From contig NZ_CP073764.1 in the NCBI RefSeq assembly GCF_019343105.1, positions 62,001 to 126,000 of the forward strand: a stretch of 64,000 nucleotides of DNA. The letters run 5' to 3'. Positions within the stretch are counted from its first letter, which is position 1. Every line of letters begins with the position of its first letter. Shown here piece after piece: positions 1-8,663 of this stretch. The position numbers and the translations under genes were made by a program. Below the pieces are notes generated by a model. That model searched no databases and had not been told where the DNA came from. It saw only the letters and a program-made list of their open reading frames with translations. Source of the DNA: Methylovirgula sp. HY1 (GTDB taxonomy: Bacteria; Pseudomonadota; Alphaproteobacteria; Rhizobiales; Beijerinckiaceae).

Positions 1-103
1 TCTGCTTCATGATTTCGTCGGCTCATGTCGGCGCAACTCGACCTGAACTTTCACCGCCGATTGAAACTGCAGCGGCTTTCGGCAAAGCCTCGTGGAGACG
101 AGC

Positions 104-772
104 ATGACAATGTTGAACAGCGAACCGATACGGACGACAAATCTATGGATACCCCATGATATTATTGTCGTGCATGCGACTCCGCTCATGCGGATCGGAA
201 TCACATCCGCGCTTTATGAGTCGGGTCTCTTCGCGCGCTACAGCATTTCAGCCTTCGTCACGCTCGACGAGGCCGATGCGCGGATTTTAACCGCGCGGCC
301 CGGCGATGTGATCATTCTCGACATCGATGCCTGGTCCTCGCTGATGCGGCCAGGGCATGCGTCGACTTTTCACGCTCTCAAGACGCGCGGTCTGGCTTTC
401 GGCCTTATCGCCTCGGCGAAACAGGGCGAAGTGACCTATCTCGAAGCACAAGGGCTCTCCGGCCTCGTGCGTCCTGAATCGGAATTGCGGCACATTGTTT
501 CCATGGTCGAAGACCTTGCCGCCGGACGAAACTATTTTTTTCAGCGGCAGGCTTCGGCTCCTGTCGTCGCGCAGCTCGCGTCTCTCTCGGTCCGGCAGCT
601 TGAAATTCTCAAGCTCATGGCCGTCGGGCTTCTCAATAAGCAGATAGCGGCGGAACTCGGAATCAAAGAGGGCACGGTCAAATGTCATGTGTCGGCGATT
701 CTCAAGACGCTCGACTGCAACCGGCGAACGCAAGCGATCGCCATGTTCATTCTCAATCGTGAGGTCCCGTAG
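104..772 (+). CDS. LuxR/NarL-type regulator with degenerate receiver
   Basis: Cytoplasmic DNA-binding regulator of about 222 residues. The N-terminal half looks like a response-regulator receiver: a hydrophobic strand IIVV, a conserved aspartate in IILDID near residue 70, and a late VRP in the place of the usual lysine-proline. The C-terminal 65 residues are a LuxR-type helix-turn-helix (LSVRQLEILKLMAVG, then NKQIAAELGIKEGTVKCHVS). The acidic pair that normally ends the first strand is replaced by His-Ala, so phosphorylation may be lost or altered. I chose ATG 104 because GGAG lies six bases before it; GTG 92 is also open. It converges on the kinase gene at 806. Its target is unknown. Confidence 0.85.
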   Translation: MTMLNSEPIRTTNLWIPHDIIVVHATPLMRIGITSALYESGLFARYSISAFVTLDEADARILTARPGDVIILDIDAWSSLMRPGHASTFHALKTRGLAFGLIASAKQGEVTYLEAQGLSGLVRPESELRHIVSMVEDLAAGRNYFFQRQASAPVVAQLASLSVRQLEILKLMAVGLLNKQIAAELGIKEGTVKCHVSAILKTLDCNRRTQAIAMFILNREVP

Positions 773-805
773 GCTCAAACGAGAGTCCGAAGCGACGGCG
801 CGCCT

Positions 806-2437
806 CTATGCCAATGGGAGGCGGACGGTGATCCGGGTCGGTGGGCCGGCATCGACATCGATGTCGCCGCCATGCGCGCGCACGATCGCAAGGCAGCTCG
901 CCAGGCCGAGGCCGGTTCCGCCTTTGCGTGTCGTGAAGAACGGTTCGAAGAGATGCGTCTGCGCTTCCGCCGAAAAGCCCGGTCCACTATCTGTTACGCT
1001 CACCAAGGCCATATCGTCTTCGCGACCGACGCGGACTTCGATCGCGCCGCCGAAACCGTGCGCATTGTCCAAAAGATTGTCCATAACCTGCTCGAATCGA
1101 TAGGGATCTGCCAAGGCCACGACGGGCGTGTTAGGCGCCGAAAAGCGGAGCGCGATATCGGCGTAACGGCTCTTCCAGCGCCGCGTGATCTCATCGCAAA
1201 GCGCCACGATATCGACCGCTTGGGGGGTCGGGCGGACGGGCCGCCCATAGGTCAAGAGCGCTTGGATGGTCGCGATCGAGCGGTCGCAATGGTGCAGAAT
1301 AAGCTTCATGTCGGCGTTCAATTGCGGATCATTATCCTGGCGCGCGGCGACGAGCCGAGCGACATTGCTGATGACGGTGAGCGGATTGTTGAGGTCATGT
1401 GCCACCCGCGCCGCGACGCGGCCGATCGCGGAGAGCTGCTCGCGGTGCTGGGCCTCGCGCTCGAGCTTGCGCAGCCGTTTCAAATCATCCGACATTTTAT
1501 TGAAGGCGGCGACGAGCTGGCCCATCTCATTGCCGCTGGTGCCGCTGACGATATGCCCGAACTCGCCGCGACCGATGGCGAGTGTGGCGTCGATCACTTC
1601 GAAAACGGGACGCAGCAAGCGGCGTAAGAGGAGGGCGATGGCTGCGACCAGCAGCACGCCGAATGCCGCCATCACAAGCGCGAGCACTCGCTTGACGTCG
1701 GCGAGGGCGAGGCCGACCTCATCGGGTAGAACGATGTCGATTGCGACATTGGGATCGCCGCCGGCAATGGCCGGCACGCGAATGGCGCCCGCTGGCGGCG
1801 GTCCACGGCCGGCAATGCCGACAAGGATTCCCGTGCTGCTCGCGGGCCGGAACAGAGTGGTCAGCGGTTTGGCGAGCTGGAGCCGCGCGAGCGTCTGCCC
1901 GTGCGCGCGCAGCGTGGCCATTGCGATCAGCCAGATATTGTCGCCGCGCCGGATCGCCGCGGTATGGAGGCTTTTGCCATCGTCGGGGAAGCTCGCCATC
2001 GCGGTTTGCGGGCCGATGCCACCGGCGGCGATCGGTCGGCCAGCCGGGGTCCAGAGCGACACGGAACCGAGACGGAAGGCGGCGGCGATCCTGTCCACTT
2101 CAGCTTTTGCTCGTTCGGCTCCAGCTTTCAGGAGCAGATGGGAACGGACGCTGTCGACGAGCTCGGTATCATTGACGAGCAGGCTGGCGATGCCGCCCAT
2201 CTGCGCGAGCTGTTCGGAAACTGCGCGCTGGCTGAGATGGATCAGCCGCTCCTGGCGCACGTCGTGAACAATGGTGAAGCGCGACTTGACAAAATGGTCT
2301 ACGCTAAAGAACAGAATCGCGGTGGTCAGCCCGATGAACCCGACCAAGGCGACGACGACTCTGACCCATAGCTTACGCCACCAGGGCGCTATCGGCTGGG
2401 AGAGAGAAGGCTGCGGAGATCGCGGCTGTTGCGACAA
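806..2437 (-). CDS. Membrane sensor histidine kinase
   Basis: Two-component sensor of 543 residues. Visible order: cytoplasmic N-terminus, transmembrane segment at about residues 22-46, a periplasmic domain of about 210 residues, a second membrane segment near 255-275, HAMP, a HisKA box with RVAARVAHDLNNPL (phospho-acceptor His near 347), and a HATPase_c domain with DNLLDNA and GTGLGLA. It starts with TTG and lies 38 bases from the divergent sigma-54 response regulator, so the two form a natural pair. The periplasmic domain is not one I recognise. Because the partner regulator precedes the sox genes, the signal could be an extracellular sulfur compound; this is inference. Confidence 0.93.
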   Translation of the reverse strand: MSQQPRSPQPSLSQPIAPWWRKLWVRVVVALVGFIGLTTAILFFSVDHFVKSRFTIVHDVRQERLIHLSQRAVSEQLAQMGGIASLLVNDTELVDSVRSHLLLKAGAERAKAEVDRIAAAFRLGSVSLWTPAGRPIAAGGIGPQTAMASFPDDGKSLHTAAIRRGDNIWLIAMATLRAHGQTLARLQLAKPLTTLFRPASSTGILVGIAGRGPPPAGAIRVPAIAGGDPNVAIDIVLPDEVGLALADVKRVLALVMAAFGVLLVAAIALLLRRLLRPVFEVIDATLAIGRGEFGHIVSGTSGNEMGQLVAAFNKMSDDLKRLRKLEREAQHREQLSAIGRVAARVAHDLNNPLTVISNVARLVAARQDNDPQLNADMKLILHHCDRSIATIQALLTYGRPVRPTPQAVDIVALCDEITRRWKSRYADIALRFSAPNTPVVALADPYRFEQVMDNLLDNAHGFGGAIEVRVGREDDMALVSVTDSGPGFSAEAQTHLFEPFFTTRKGGTGLGLASCLAIVRAHGGDIDVDAGPPTRITVRLPLA

Positions 2438-2475
2438 GGGTATAAAAGCCCTGTTTATGACGATGATGAAAGACA

Positions 2476-3897
2476 GTGCCTGAAAATCCGCATGAACACG
2501 GCCGATCCCGCGGCGACGAGAAGGGGCGCCTGACCGACATCATCATCGTCGAGGATGAGCCGGACGTCGCCTATATTTTGAAGCGGGCGATCGAATCCAG
2601 CGGCGATTTCCAAGTTCGCCTCTCCAAGTCGGCAGAGGATTTCGTGGCGGAACTGCTCCGTCAGCCTCCCGATATCGTCTTTAGCGATTTGATGATGCCG
2701 GGGATCGACGGCTTCGAACTCATCCGGCGCACGCAGGTCATCGCTCCCGACCTGCCGATTGTCATCATCAGCGGCTATTCCAGCATCGATAATGCGGTCA
2801 TGGCGATTAAGGAAGGGGCGTTCGATTTTCTGCCCAAGCCCTTCACGCCCGAAGCTTTCCAGCTGGTGCTGGCGAAGGTCGAGCGGGAACATGGGTTGCG
2901 TCGGCGCGCTCGCGAAGCCGCGGAGCGCGATGCCGATCTCGATACGATCAAGGGCGTCAGCCCGATCGTGCAGCGTTTGCGTGAATGGATCCGCCGCATC
3001 CGCGACACCCAGGCCAATGTCTTGATCGAGGGCGAAAGCGGCACTGGCAAAGAACTCGTGGCGAAAGCCATTCATGGCGAGCGCGGTCCTTTCCTTGCCA
3101 TTAACATGGCGGCGGTGCCGGACAGCTTGGCCGAGGCCGAGTTGTTTGGCTATCGCAAGGGTGCCTTCACCGGCGCCCTCGCCGATAAGCGCGGGCTGAT
3201 GGAATTGGCGCACGGCGGAACATTGTTCCTCGATGAGATCAATGCCGCCTCCATGCCGATGCAGGGACGGCTGTTGCGCGCGCTTCAGGAACGCAAAATC
3301 CGTCCGGTAGGCGGCACGGCCGAAGTGCCGGTCGAATTCCGCCTCATCTGCGCCGCCAATCGGCCGCTGGAAGAATTGGTGCGCATCGGCGAGTTTCGGC
3401 GCGATCTCTATCATCGGCTGAATACGTTGTTCGTCCGCGTGCCGCCGCTGCGCGAGCGCCGCCTCGATATACCGGCGCTGGTGGAGCATTTCGTGGAACG
3501 CTATGCGCGTATCCATGGCCGCCGGGTCTGCCGATTTTCCGCCGAAGCGATGACCGCGCTCTTGCAAGCCGATTGGCCAGGCAATATCCGCGAATTGGAG
3601 AATGCCATCGAGCAGGCCGTTATTTTGTGCTCCGGCAAAATATCCGAAATCCCAGTCACCGCTCTGCCGCCGTCGCTTGGCGGCCAGGGCTGGCAGTTCG
3701 ATGCTGCCGGCGACGCGGTGTCGCGGCCCAAGACCTTGGCCGAAGTCGAAATGAATTACATTTTCAGCGTATTGCGCCAGACGGAAGGGAACAAGTCGGA
3801 GGCGGCACGGATTCTCGATATCGGCTACAAGACCCTTTTGCGCAAGCTGGAGGCCGCTGCGGCGCCTTGCGACAGCATCAGATCTTCCGACGGATAG
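2476..3897 (+). CDS. NtrC-family sigma-54-dependent response regulator
   Basis: Activator of sigma-54 RNA polymerase, 473 residues. Receiver domain at residues 15-130 with phospho-acceptor Asp in FSDLMMPGIDGF. AAA+ domain at about 160-390 with Walker A GESGTGKE, the sigma-54 contact loop GAFTGA, and LFLDEI as Walker B. The C-terminal Fis-type helix-turn-helix is GNKSEAARILDIGYKTLLRK. GTG start at 2476. It is transcribed divergently from the histidine kinase at 806-2437 and reads toward soxY, whose upstream region holds a sigma-54 promoter candidate at 4137-4152 and two dyads at 3993-4022. The best guess is that this pair controls the sox genes. Confidence 0.94.
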   Translation: MPENPHEHGRSRGDEKGRLTDIIIVEDEPDVAYILKRAIESSGDFQVRLSKSAEDFVAELLRQPPDIVFSDLMMPGIDGFELIRRTQVIAPDLPIVIISGYSSIDNAVMAIKEGAFDFLPKPFTPEAFQLVLAKVEREHGLRRRAREAAERDADLDTIKGVSPIVQRLREWIRRIRDTQANVLIEGESGTGKELVAKAIHGERGPFLAINMAAVPDSLAEAELFGYRKGAFTGALADKRGLMELAHGGTLFLDEINAASMPMQGRLLRALQERKIRPVGGTAEVPVEFRLICAANRPLEELVRIGEFRRDLYHRLNTLFVRVPPLRERRLDIPALVEHFVERYARIHGRRVCRFSAEAMTALLQADWPGNIRELENAIEQAVILCSGKISEIPVTALPPSLGGQGWQFDAAGDAVSRPKTLAEVEMNYIFSVLRQTEGNKSEAARILDIGYKTLLRKLEAAAAPCDSIRSSDG

Positions 3898-4338
3898 ACG
3901 AAGTCGCTTGGATGAACGTATCGGTGAACCACCTGTTTTGATGATTAGTACATACTGATATACAGATATAATAAAGTGGTCATTATTGCCATCGACAAAT
4001 GTCGGGTTGGGTCAGTTTGACCGCTTTTCCCCTGTCGATGATGCCCGCCCATGGTGCGGTCCCAACCTCGATTTGGCTTGTTTGCCCCCGTGCATTCTCC
4101 GCAATCGCGCATCCGCGATCGCTCATGGCGCGAACTTGGCATCGCGGTTGCTCTTGAGCTGTTGTCCATAGCGGCGTCTGGGACAAAAACGGCTGCGCCG
4201 CCCGAGGATCGACGCGTCCCGCTTCAGCTTGCGTGCATTGGGCGGCCACGAACCGCGGAACCAGCAAAAACCGTATTTCGATCCGATCGCCGCCATCGGC
4301 TCTCAACGTCACTGAAGCAGAAGATCCAGGAGCTCAGC
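3898..4338 (+). promoter_or_regulatory. sox upstream regulatory region
   Basis: This 441-base stretch between the NtrC-type gene and soxY holds no convincing gene. From left to right it contains an AT-rich segment (about 3936-3990), two short dyads (CGACA-AA-TGTCG at 3993-4004 and GGTCA-GTT-TGACC at 4010-4022), and a sigma-54 promoter match at 4137-4152. The dyads sit 115-145 bases before the promoter, a normal distance for activator enhancer sites. That they bind the neighbouring regulator is inference. Confidence 0.55.
4137..4152 (+). promoter_or_regulatory. Sigma-54 (-24/-12) promoter candidate for soxY
   Basis: TGGCAT-CGCGG-TTGCT matches the sigma-54 consensus TGGCAC-N5-TTGCW with one mismatch, with the GG and GC dinucleotides at the right spacing. 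It is 187 bases before the soxY start and points the same way. A sigma-54 activator gene ends 240 bases upstream, which strengthens the call. Confidence 0.6.
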
Positions 4339-4821
4339 ATGTCTCAGTCGGAGTTGCGCCGGCGGATAATGTCCCGCCGGCAAATATTGATGGGAAGCAC
4401 TGGATGCGGCCTTGCTGTGGCGGGGCTGGCAATGCTCCCGCATCCAGCGAAGGCCACTCCGGCCGAGGCCGAGGCTCTGATCGCCAAGCTCGTCGGACAT
4501 GCCAAGCCGGCTGCCGGACGCGTCAAGCTACAGCTCCCGCAAATTGCCGAAGACGGCAATTCCGTCGAGTTCTCGGTGGCGGTCGACAGCCCGATGACCG
4601 AGAAGGATTACGTCAAATCCATCCATGTCATCGCCGAGCAGAATCCGTTTCCGGAGGTCGCGACCTTCTTCCTTTCGCCGGCCAACGGCAAAGCCTCGGT
4701 GACGATGCGCATGCGGCTCGCCAAAACGCAAAAGGTGAGGGCGCTCGCGCTTATGAGCGACGGCTCCGTGTTCGAGGCGCAGCAGGACGTGAAAGTTACA
4801 ATCGGCGGCTGTGGCGGCTAG
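4339..4821 (+). CDS. soxY: SoxY, sulfur carrier subunit of the Sox system
   Basis: Periplasmic SoxY carries sulfur intermediates on a C-terminal cysteine during thiosulfate oxidation. The protein is 160 residues, starts with a Tat signal (MSRRQILMG, then a hydrophobic stretch ending in AKA) and ends in the diagnostic GGCGG swinging arm. I chose ATG 4339, preceded by CAGGAG, over longer in-frame options that lack a ribosome site. soxZ follows 19 bases later, and SoxY and SoxZ form a heterodimer. It is the first gene of the soxYZAB run and is probably driven by the sigma-54 promoter upstream. Confidence 0.97.
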   Translation: MSQSELRRRIMSRRQILMGSTGCGLAVAGLAMLPHPAKATPAEAEALIAKLVGHAKPAAGRVKLQLPQIAEDGNSVEFSVAVDSPMTEKDYVKSIHVIAEQNPFPEVATFFLSPANGKASVTMRMRLAKTQKVRALALMSDGSVFEAQQDVKVTIGGCGG

Positions 4822-4840
4822 ACCGGAAGAGGGAACGAAC

Positions 4841-5167
4841 ATGACAGACGTCAAGGCCCGCGTGAAAGTGCCCGCGACCGCCAACAAGGGCGAGATCATC
4901 GAGATCAAGACCCTGATTGCGCATCCGATGGAATCCGGGCTCCGCAAGGATAAGGCTGGAAAGGTCTTTCCGCGCAAGATCATCAACAAATTCATTTGCA
5001 CCCTGAACAAAAAGGAGGTCTTCCGCTCGGACTGGTACACGGCCGTAGCGGCAAATCCCTATCTCGCGTTCTTCGTGCGTGCGACCGAGTCGGGCTCTTT
5101 CGAGTTTGCCTGGTATGATGACGACGGCACGGTCTATCGGGCATCGGCGCCGATCAGCGTGTCGTGA
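4841..5167 (+). CDS. soxZ: SoxZ, partner of SoxY
   Basis: SoxZ is the immunoglobulin-fold partner of SoxY in the SoxYZ carrier. 108 residues, close to the family's usual length. Family signatures include a basic start VKARVKVPATANKGE, IKTLIAHPMESGLRKD and PRKIINKF, and a C-terminal FEFAWYDDDG strand. No signal peptide, as expected, because SoxZ is exported with SoxY. ATG 4841 follows GGAAGAGGG. It sits 19 bases after soxY and 42 before soxA, so co-transcription is very likely. Confidence 0.97.
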   Translation: MTDVKARVKVPATANKGEIIEIKTLIAHPMESGLRKDKAGKVFPRKIINKFICTLNKKEVFRSDWYTAVAANPYLAFFVRATESGSFEFAWYDDDGTVYRASAPISVS

Positions 5168-5209
5168 TTGTCGTCGCGGCCGGAAGGACGCTCACGGAGG
5201 TGCAGGGCC

Positions 5210-6022
5210 ATGAAAGGCTTGATCGCAGGAGTTTTGATTGTCGGCGGCTTGCTTCTCCAGGCGCCTGCACGAGCGGCGGATACGCAGGCGGCGGATTCCA
5301 ATCTGGCCAAATACAGCGTCGGCACCAAACATTCCGGCTATGTGCTCGCGAGCCCGGCGACGCGGGCCATGGAGGATGACGAATTCCAAAATCCCGGCAT
5401 GCTCTGGGTCGAGACCGGCAAGAAACTGTGGTCGACGGCCGATGGCGCGAACGGCAAGTCTTGCCATTCCTGCCATGGCGACGCGGCGAAGTCGATGAAA
5501 GGCATCGCGACTGCCTATCCCAAGTTCAACCCGCGGCTCGGCAAAGTCATCGATATGGAACAGCGCATCAATGCCTGCCGCGCAAAGGCGATGCAGGCCA
5601 AGCCCTATCCATGGGAATCGCGGGAATTGCTCGCACTGACGGCCTATATCAAAAATCAGTCGCACGGCATGCCGATGAATGTTTTGGTTACGGGCGCTGC
5701 CGTGCCGTCTTTTGAGAAGGGCAAGGCGCTGTTCATGGCGCCGCACGGTCCGAAGGGCCTGTCTTGCGCATCCTGCCACGGCACGCTCGAGGCTTCTGCG
5801 AAACTGGCGGCAACACAGGATCAGGGACAGACCAACGGCTTTCCCGCCTACCGCTTGACATGGCAGACGCTGGGCTCCGCGCAGCGGCAAATCCAAGACT
5901 GCGAAAGACATATCAGTGTCGCGCCGCATCCGCTTGGCTCGCCTGCCGATATCGATCTCGAATTCTATCTTGCCTGGCGCGGCAACGGCCTGCCGGTCGA
6001 GACACCGGCGGTCCGCAAATGA
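5210..6022 (+). CDS. soxA: SoxA, c-type cytochrome of the SoxAX complex
   Basis: SoxA with SoxX forms the cytochrome complex that oxidatively couples thiosulfate to SoxY. 270 residues with a Sec signal ending near APARA. Two haem motifs, CHSCH and CASCH, make it the di-haem type, and the conserved QDCERH segment supplies the cysteine that in known SoxA is modified to a cysteine persulfide haem ligand. ATG 5210 was chosen for ACGGAGG upstream. No soxX gene is adjacent, nor found elsewhere in the window. soxB follows 72 bases later. Confidence 0.96.
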   Translation: MKGLIAGVLIVGGLLLQAPARAADTQAADSNLAKYSVGTKHSGYVLASPATRAMEDDEFQNPGMLWVETGKKLWSTADGANGKSCHSCHGDAAKSMKGIATAYPKFNPRLGKVIDMEQRINACRAKAMQAKPYPWESRELLALTAYIKNQSHGMPMNVLVTGAAVPSFEKGKALFMAPHGPKGLSCASCHGTLEASAKLAATQDQGQTNGFPAYRLTWQTLGSAQRQIQDCERHISVAPHPLGSPADIDLEFYLAWRGNGLPVETPAVRK

Positions 6023-6094
6023 GGCGCGCCGTTCGCAACGGACGCTTAAGTTCCGGCGTCTCTCGGCCAGCATAGATACGACAAGGAAATACGC

Positions 6095-7777
6095 ATGCTA
6101 ACCCGCCGCGATTTCGTTCAAGTCGTTGCCGCCGTCGCCGCCGGCGTTCCGGGCGGCGTCGCCCATGCCGCCGGGCGCGCCGCCGTTACCCAGGACGAAC
6201 TCTTGGCCTTTAAGCCAGTCGGCCAAGTCACCCTCCTCAATTTCTGCGACATCCATGCTCAGCTCGTGCCGCTCTATTTCCGCGAGCCGTCGGTCAATCT
6301 CGGAGTCGGCGCGGCGCGCGGTGTGCCGCCGCATCTGACCGGCAAGGATTTCCTCGCGCATTTCGGATTGAAGGCCGGCAGCCGCGCGGCCTATATGTTT
6401 ACCAGCGACGACTTCACCGCCTTGGCGCATCGCTATGGCCGCGTCGGCGGCCTCGATCGTATAGCGACATTGGTGAAAGCCATTCGCGCCGAGCGGCCCG
6501 GCAATACATTGCTGCTCGACTCCGGCGATACATGGCAAGGCTCGTACACGGCATTGCAAAACCGTGGCGCCGATATGGTCGGCGCCATGCAAATGCTCGG
6601 CGTCGAGGCCATGACCGGTCATTGGGAGTTCACCTACGGCAAGGACCGGGTGAAAGAGCTGACATCGAAACTCGGCTTTGCTTTCCTCGCCAGCAATGTC
6701 CGCGACACCGAGTGGGATGAGGAAGTCTTCGCCCACACCGCGTTCTTTAACCGCGGCGGCATCAAAATCGCGGTGATCGGACAAGCTTTTCCTTATACGC
6801 CGATCGCCAATCCCGGCTGGATGATTCCAACCTGGTCGTTTGGCATCCGCGAAGCGGACATGCAGAAGCGGGTCGATGCGGCGCGCGCGGCCGGCGCGCA
6901 GCTCGTCGTGATGCTCAGCCATAATGGCTTTGACGCCGATCGAAAAATGGCGGCGCGCGTCAAGGGCATTAATGTCATTCTCACCGGCCATACGCATGAT
7001 GCTATTCCGGCCGTCACAGCCGTCGGCTCGACCCTTCTTGTCGCGGCGGGCTCGCATGGCAAATTCCTCGCCCGGCTCGATCTCGACGTCAAAGACGGCA
7101 AAGTGGCGAACTACGCCTTCAGGCTGATTCCGGTGCTCTCCGACGCGATCGCGCCCGATCCGGACATGGCCGCGGAAATTGCAAAAATTCGCGCTCCACA
7201 TGCGGCGACTCTCGGCCGCGTGCTCGGCCAGACCGAATCCTTGCTTTATCGGCGCGGCAATTTCAACGGCACATTCGACGATCTCATCTGCGATGCGCTG
7301 CTGCAGGAACGCGACGCGGAGATTGCCTTGTCGCCCGGCTTCCGCTGGGGGGCAACACTGCTGCCGGGGCAGAGCATTACCGTTGAAGACGTCTATAACC
7401 AGACCGCCATTACCTATCCCGCCGCCTATCGCAACGCAATGACGGGCAAGGCGCTCAAGGATCTTCTGGAGGATGTCGCCGACAACCTCTTCAATGTCGA
7501 TCCCTATTATCAGCAAGGCGGTGACATGGTGCGGGTGGGGGGCATCAGCTACACGATCGACCCGACCCAATCGATCGGCAAACGCATCAGCGATATGCGG
7601 CTCGTCCGCACCGGCAAGCCGGTCGATGCCAGCAAGACCTACACGGTCGCCGGCTGGGCCTCGGTCAACCAAAACACAAAAGGCCCGGCGATATGGGATG
7701 TCGTCACAAAATTCGTCGCCGATCGTAAGAGCGTGAGCGTGCCTGAAAGCCAGTTGGTCAAGGTCGTCGGCGCCTGA
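6095..7777 (+). CDS. soxB: SoxB, dimanganese thiosulfohydrolase
   Basis: SoxB hydrolyses the terminal sulfate from SoxY-bound cysteine-S-thiosulfonate in the periplasm. 560 residues, typical for SoxB. A Tat signal begins MLTRRDF. The metallophosphatase motifs are present: FCDIHAQ near residue 50, DSGDTWQG, the SoxB-specific GHWEFTYG (in place of GNHEFD), LSHNGFD, and GHTHD. A 5'-nucleotidase C-terminal domain follows with GSHGKF and GGDMVRVGG. A ribosome site AAGGAA precedes ATG 6095. It completes a Sox set without soxCD, the form found in organisms that pass sulfane sulfur to the Dsr pathway. Confidence 0.97.
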   Translation: MLTRRDFVQVVAAVAAGVPGGVAHAAGRAAVTQDELLAFKPVGQVTLLNFCDIHAQLVPLYFREPSVNLGVGAARGVPPHLTGKDFLAHFGLKAGSRAAYMFTSDDFTALAHRYGRVGGLDRIATLVKAIRAERPGNTLLLDSGDTWQGSYTALQNRGADMVGAMQMLGVEAMTGHWEFTYGKDRVKELTSKLGFAFLASNVRDTEWDEEVFAHTAFFNRGGIKIAVIGQAFPYTPIANPGWMIPTWSFGIREADMQKRVDAARAAGAQLVVMLSHNGFDADRKMAARVKGINVILTGHTHDAIPAVTAVGSTLLVAAGSHGKFLARLDLDVKDGKVANYAFRLIPVLSDAIAPDPDMAAEIAKIRAPHAATLGRVLGQTESLLYRRGNFNGTFDDLICDALLQERDAEIALSPGFRWGATLLPGQSITVEDVYNQTAITYPAAYRNAMTGKALKDLLEDVADNLFNVDPYYQQGGDMVRVGGISYTIDPTQSIGKRISDMRLVRTGKPVDASKTYTVAGWASVNQNTKGPAIWDVVTKFVADRKSVSVPESQLVKVVGA

Positions 7778-7894
7778 GCAAAGGAATGGATCATGAGCGA
7801 GGATGCAATATCTGGAGGTAGGAGTTTCAGCGGCGCGCTCGGCGCAGTCTTGATCAGAAGCTGACGGCCGCCATTGCGCCGTGACGGAAGCAAA

Positions 7895-8605
7895 ATGGCC
7901 GCGACACCGCAACAAGCGCGGCGTCGGCCGATATGGTTCATCGGTGCCGTACGCCGCTGCGAGCGGCAACTGAGGCTTGGTGCGAAAGCGGTCACTGCCG
8001 TGAGAATTGGCTTGTTCGTCGTTATCGGCATCATCGGGCTTTCTGCGGTGCTAGCGCAAAAAGCTCCCATCACACGCACGATGGTTTTGCAGGATCGCGA
8101 TGGGCCAATGGCCGGTAATCCAAAGGGCGACGTCACGATCATCGCCTTCCTCGATTACAATTGTCCTTACTGCAAAAAATCAGATCCCGATCTGGAGAGG
8201 CTGATCAAGACCGACGGCAAGATTCGGCTCATCTACAAGGACTGGCCGATCCTTTCACCGGCTTCGATACATGGTGCCGAATTGGCATTGGCTGCCCGCT
8301 ATCAAGGAAAATATGAAATCGTTCACGATGCGCTGATGCGAATTCCAGGAAGCCATATCAATAACGCCACGATGGATCGCACTTTGCGCATGTCGGGTGT
8401 CGATATCGATCTCCTCAATCTCGATCTGAAACGCCATTCCACGGAAATTCAAGCGCTTCTACGTCACAATCGTGACCAGGCACGGGCCCTCGGACTGAAG
8501 GGAGTTCCAGCGTTTCTCATCGGCCCCTTCGATGAACCGGCCGCGCTCGACTATTCTGGCTTCAAAAAGGTCGTCGCCGAGGTGCGCATGCTGCAGGGCA
8601 AGTAG
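7895..8605 (+). CDS. DsbA/DsbG-like periplasmic thiol-disulfide protein
   Basis: Membrane-anchored thioredoxin-fold protein of about 236 residues. After a basic N-terminus there is one hydrophobic segment (IGLFVVIGIIGLSAVLA), then a DsbA-type domain with the active site NCPYCKK, YKDWPIL and the cis-proline loop GVPAFLIG. It lies just downstream of soxB. Thioredoxin-fold partners (SoxW, SoxS) in other sox loci keep SoxYZ reduced, so a similar job here is reasonable but not shown. Start uncertain: ATG 7895 has GGAAG upstream; TTG 7874 and GTG 8000 are alternatives, the last placing the hydrophobic segment at the extreme N-terminus. Confidence 0.85.
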   Translation: MAATPQQARRRPIWFIGAVRRCERQLRLGAKAVTAVRIGLFVVIGIIGLSAVLAQKAPITRTMVLQDRDGPMAGNPKGDVTIIAFLDYNCPYCKKSDPDLERLIKTDGKIRLIYKDWPILSPASIHGAELALAARYQGKYEIVHDALMRIPGSHINNATMDRTLRMSGVDIDLLNLDLKRHSTEIQALLRHNRDQARALGLKGVPAFLIGPFDEPAALDYSGFKKVVAEVRMLQGK

Positions 8606-8663
8606 CGCGTCGCGCGCAACACCGGACCGATTTCATCTATAACCAGCAAGAGGGAGACATAGA

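Noticed and set aside
7793-7864. 23-codon frame between soxB and the DsbA-like gene
   Set aside because: Too short, no family pattern. A ribosome site is present, so it is not excluded, but I cannot support it.
6098-7969. A 623-codon open frame antisense to soxB
   Set aside because: Shadow of soxB; Arg/His-rich, no recognisable domain.
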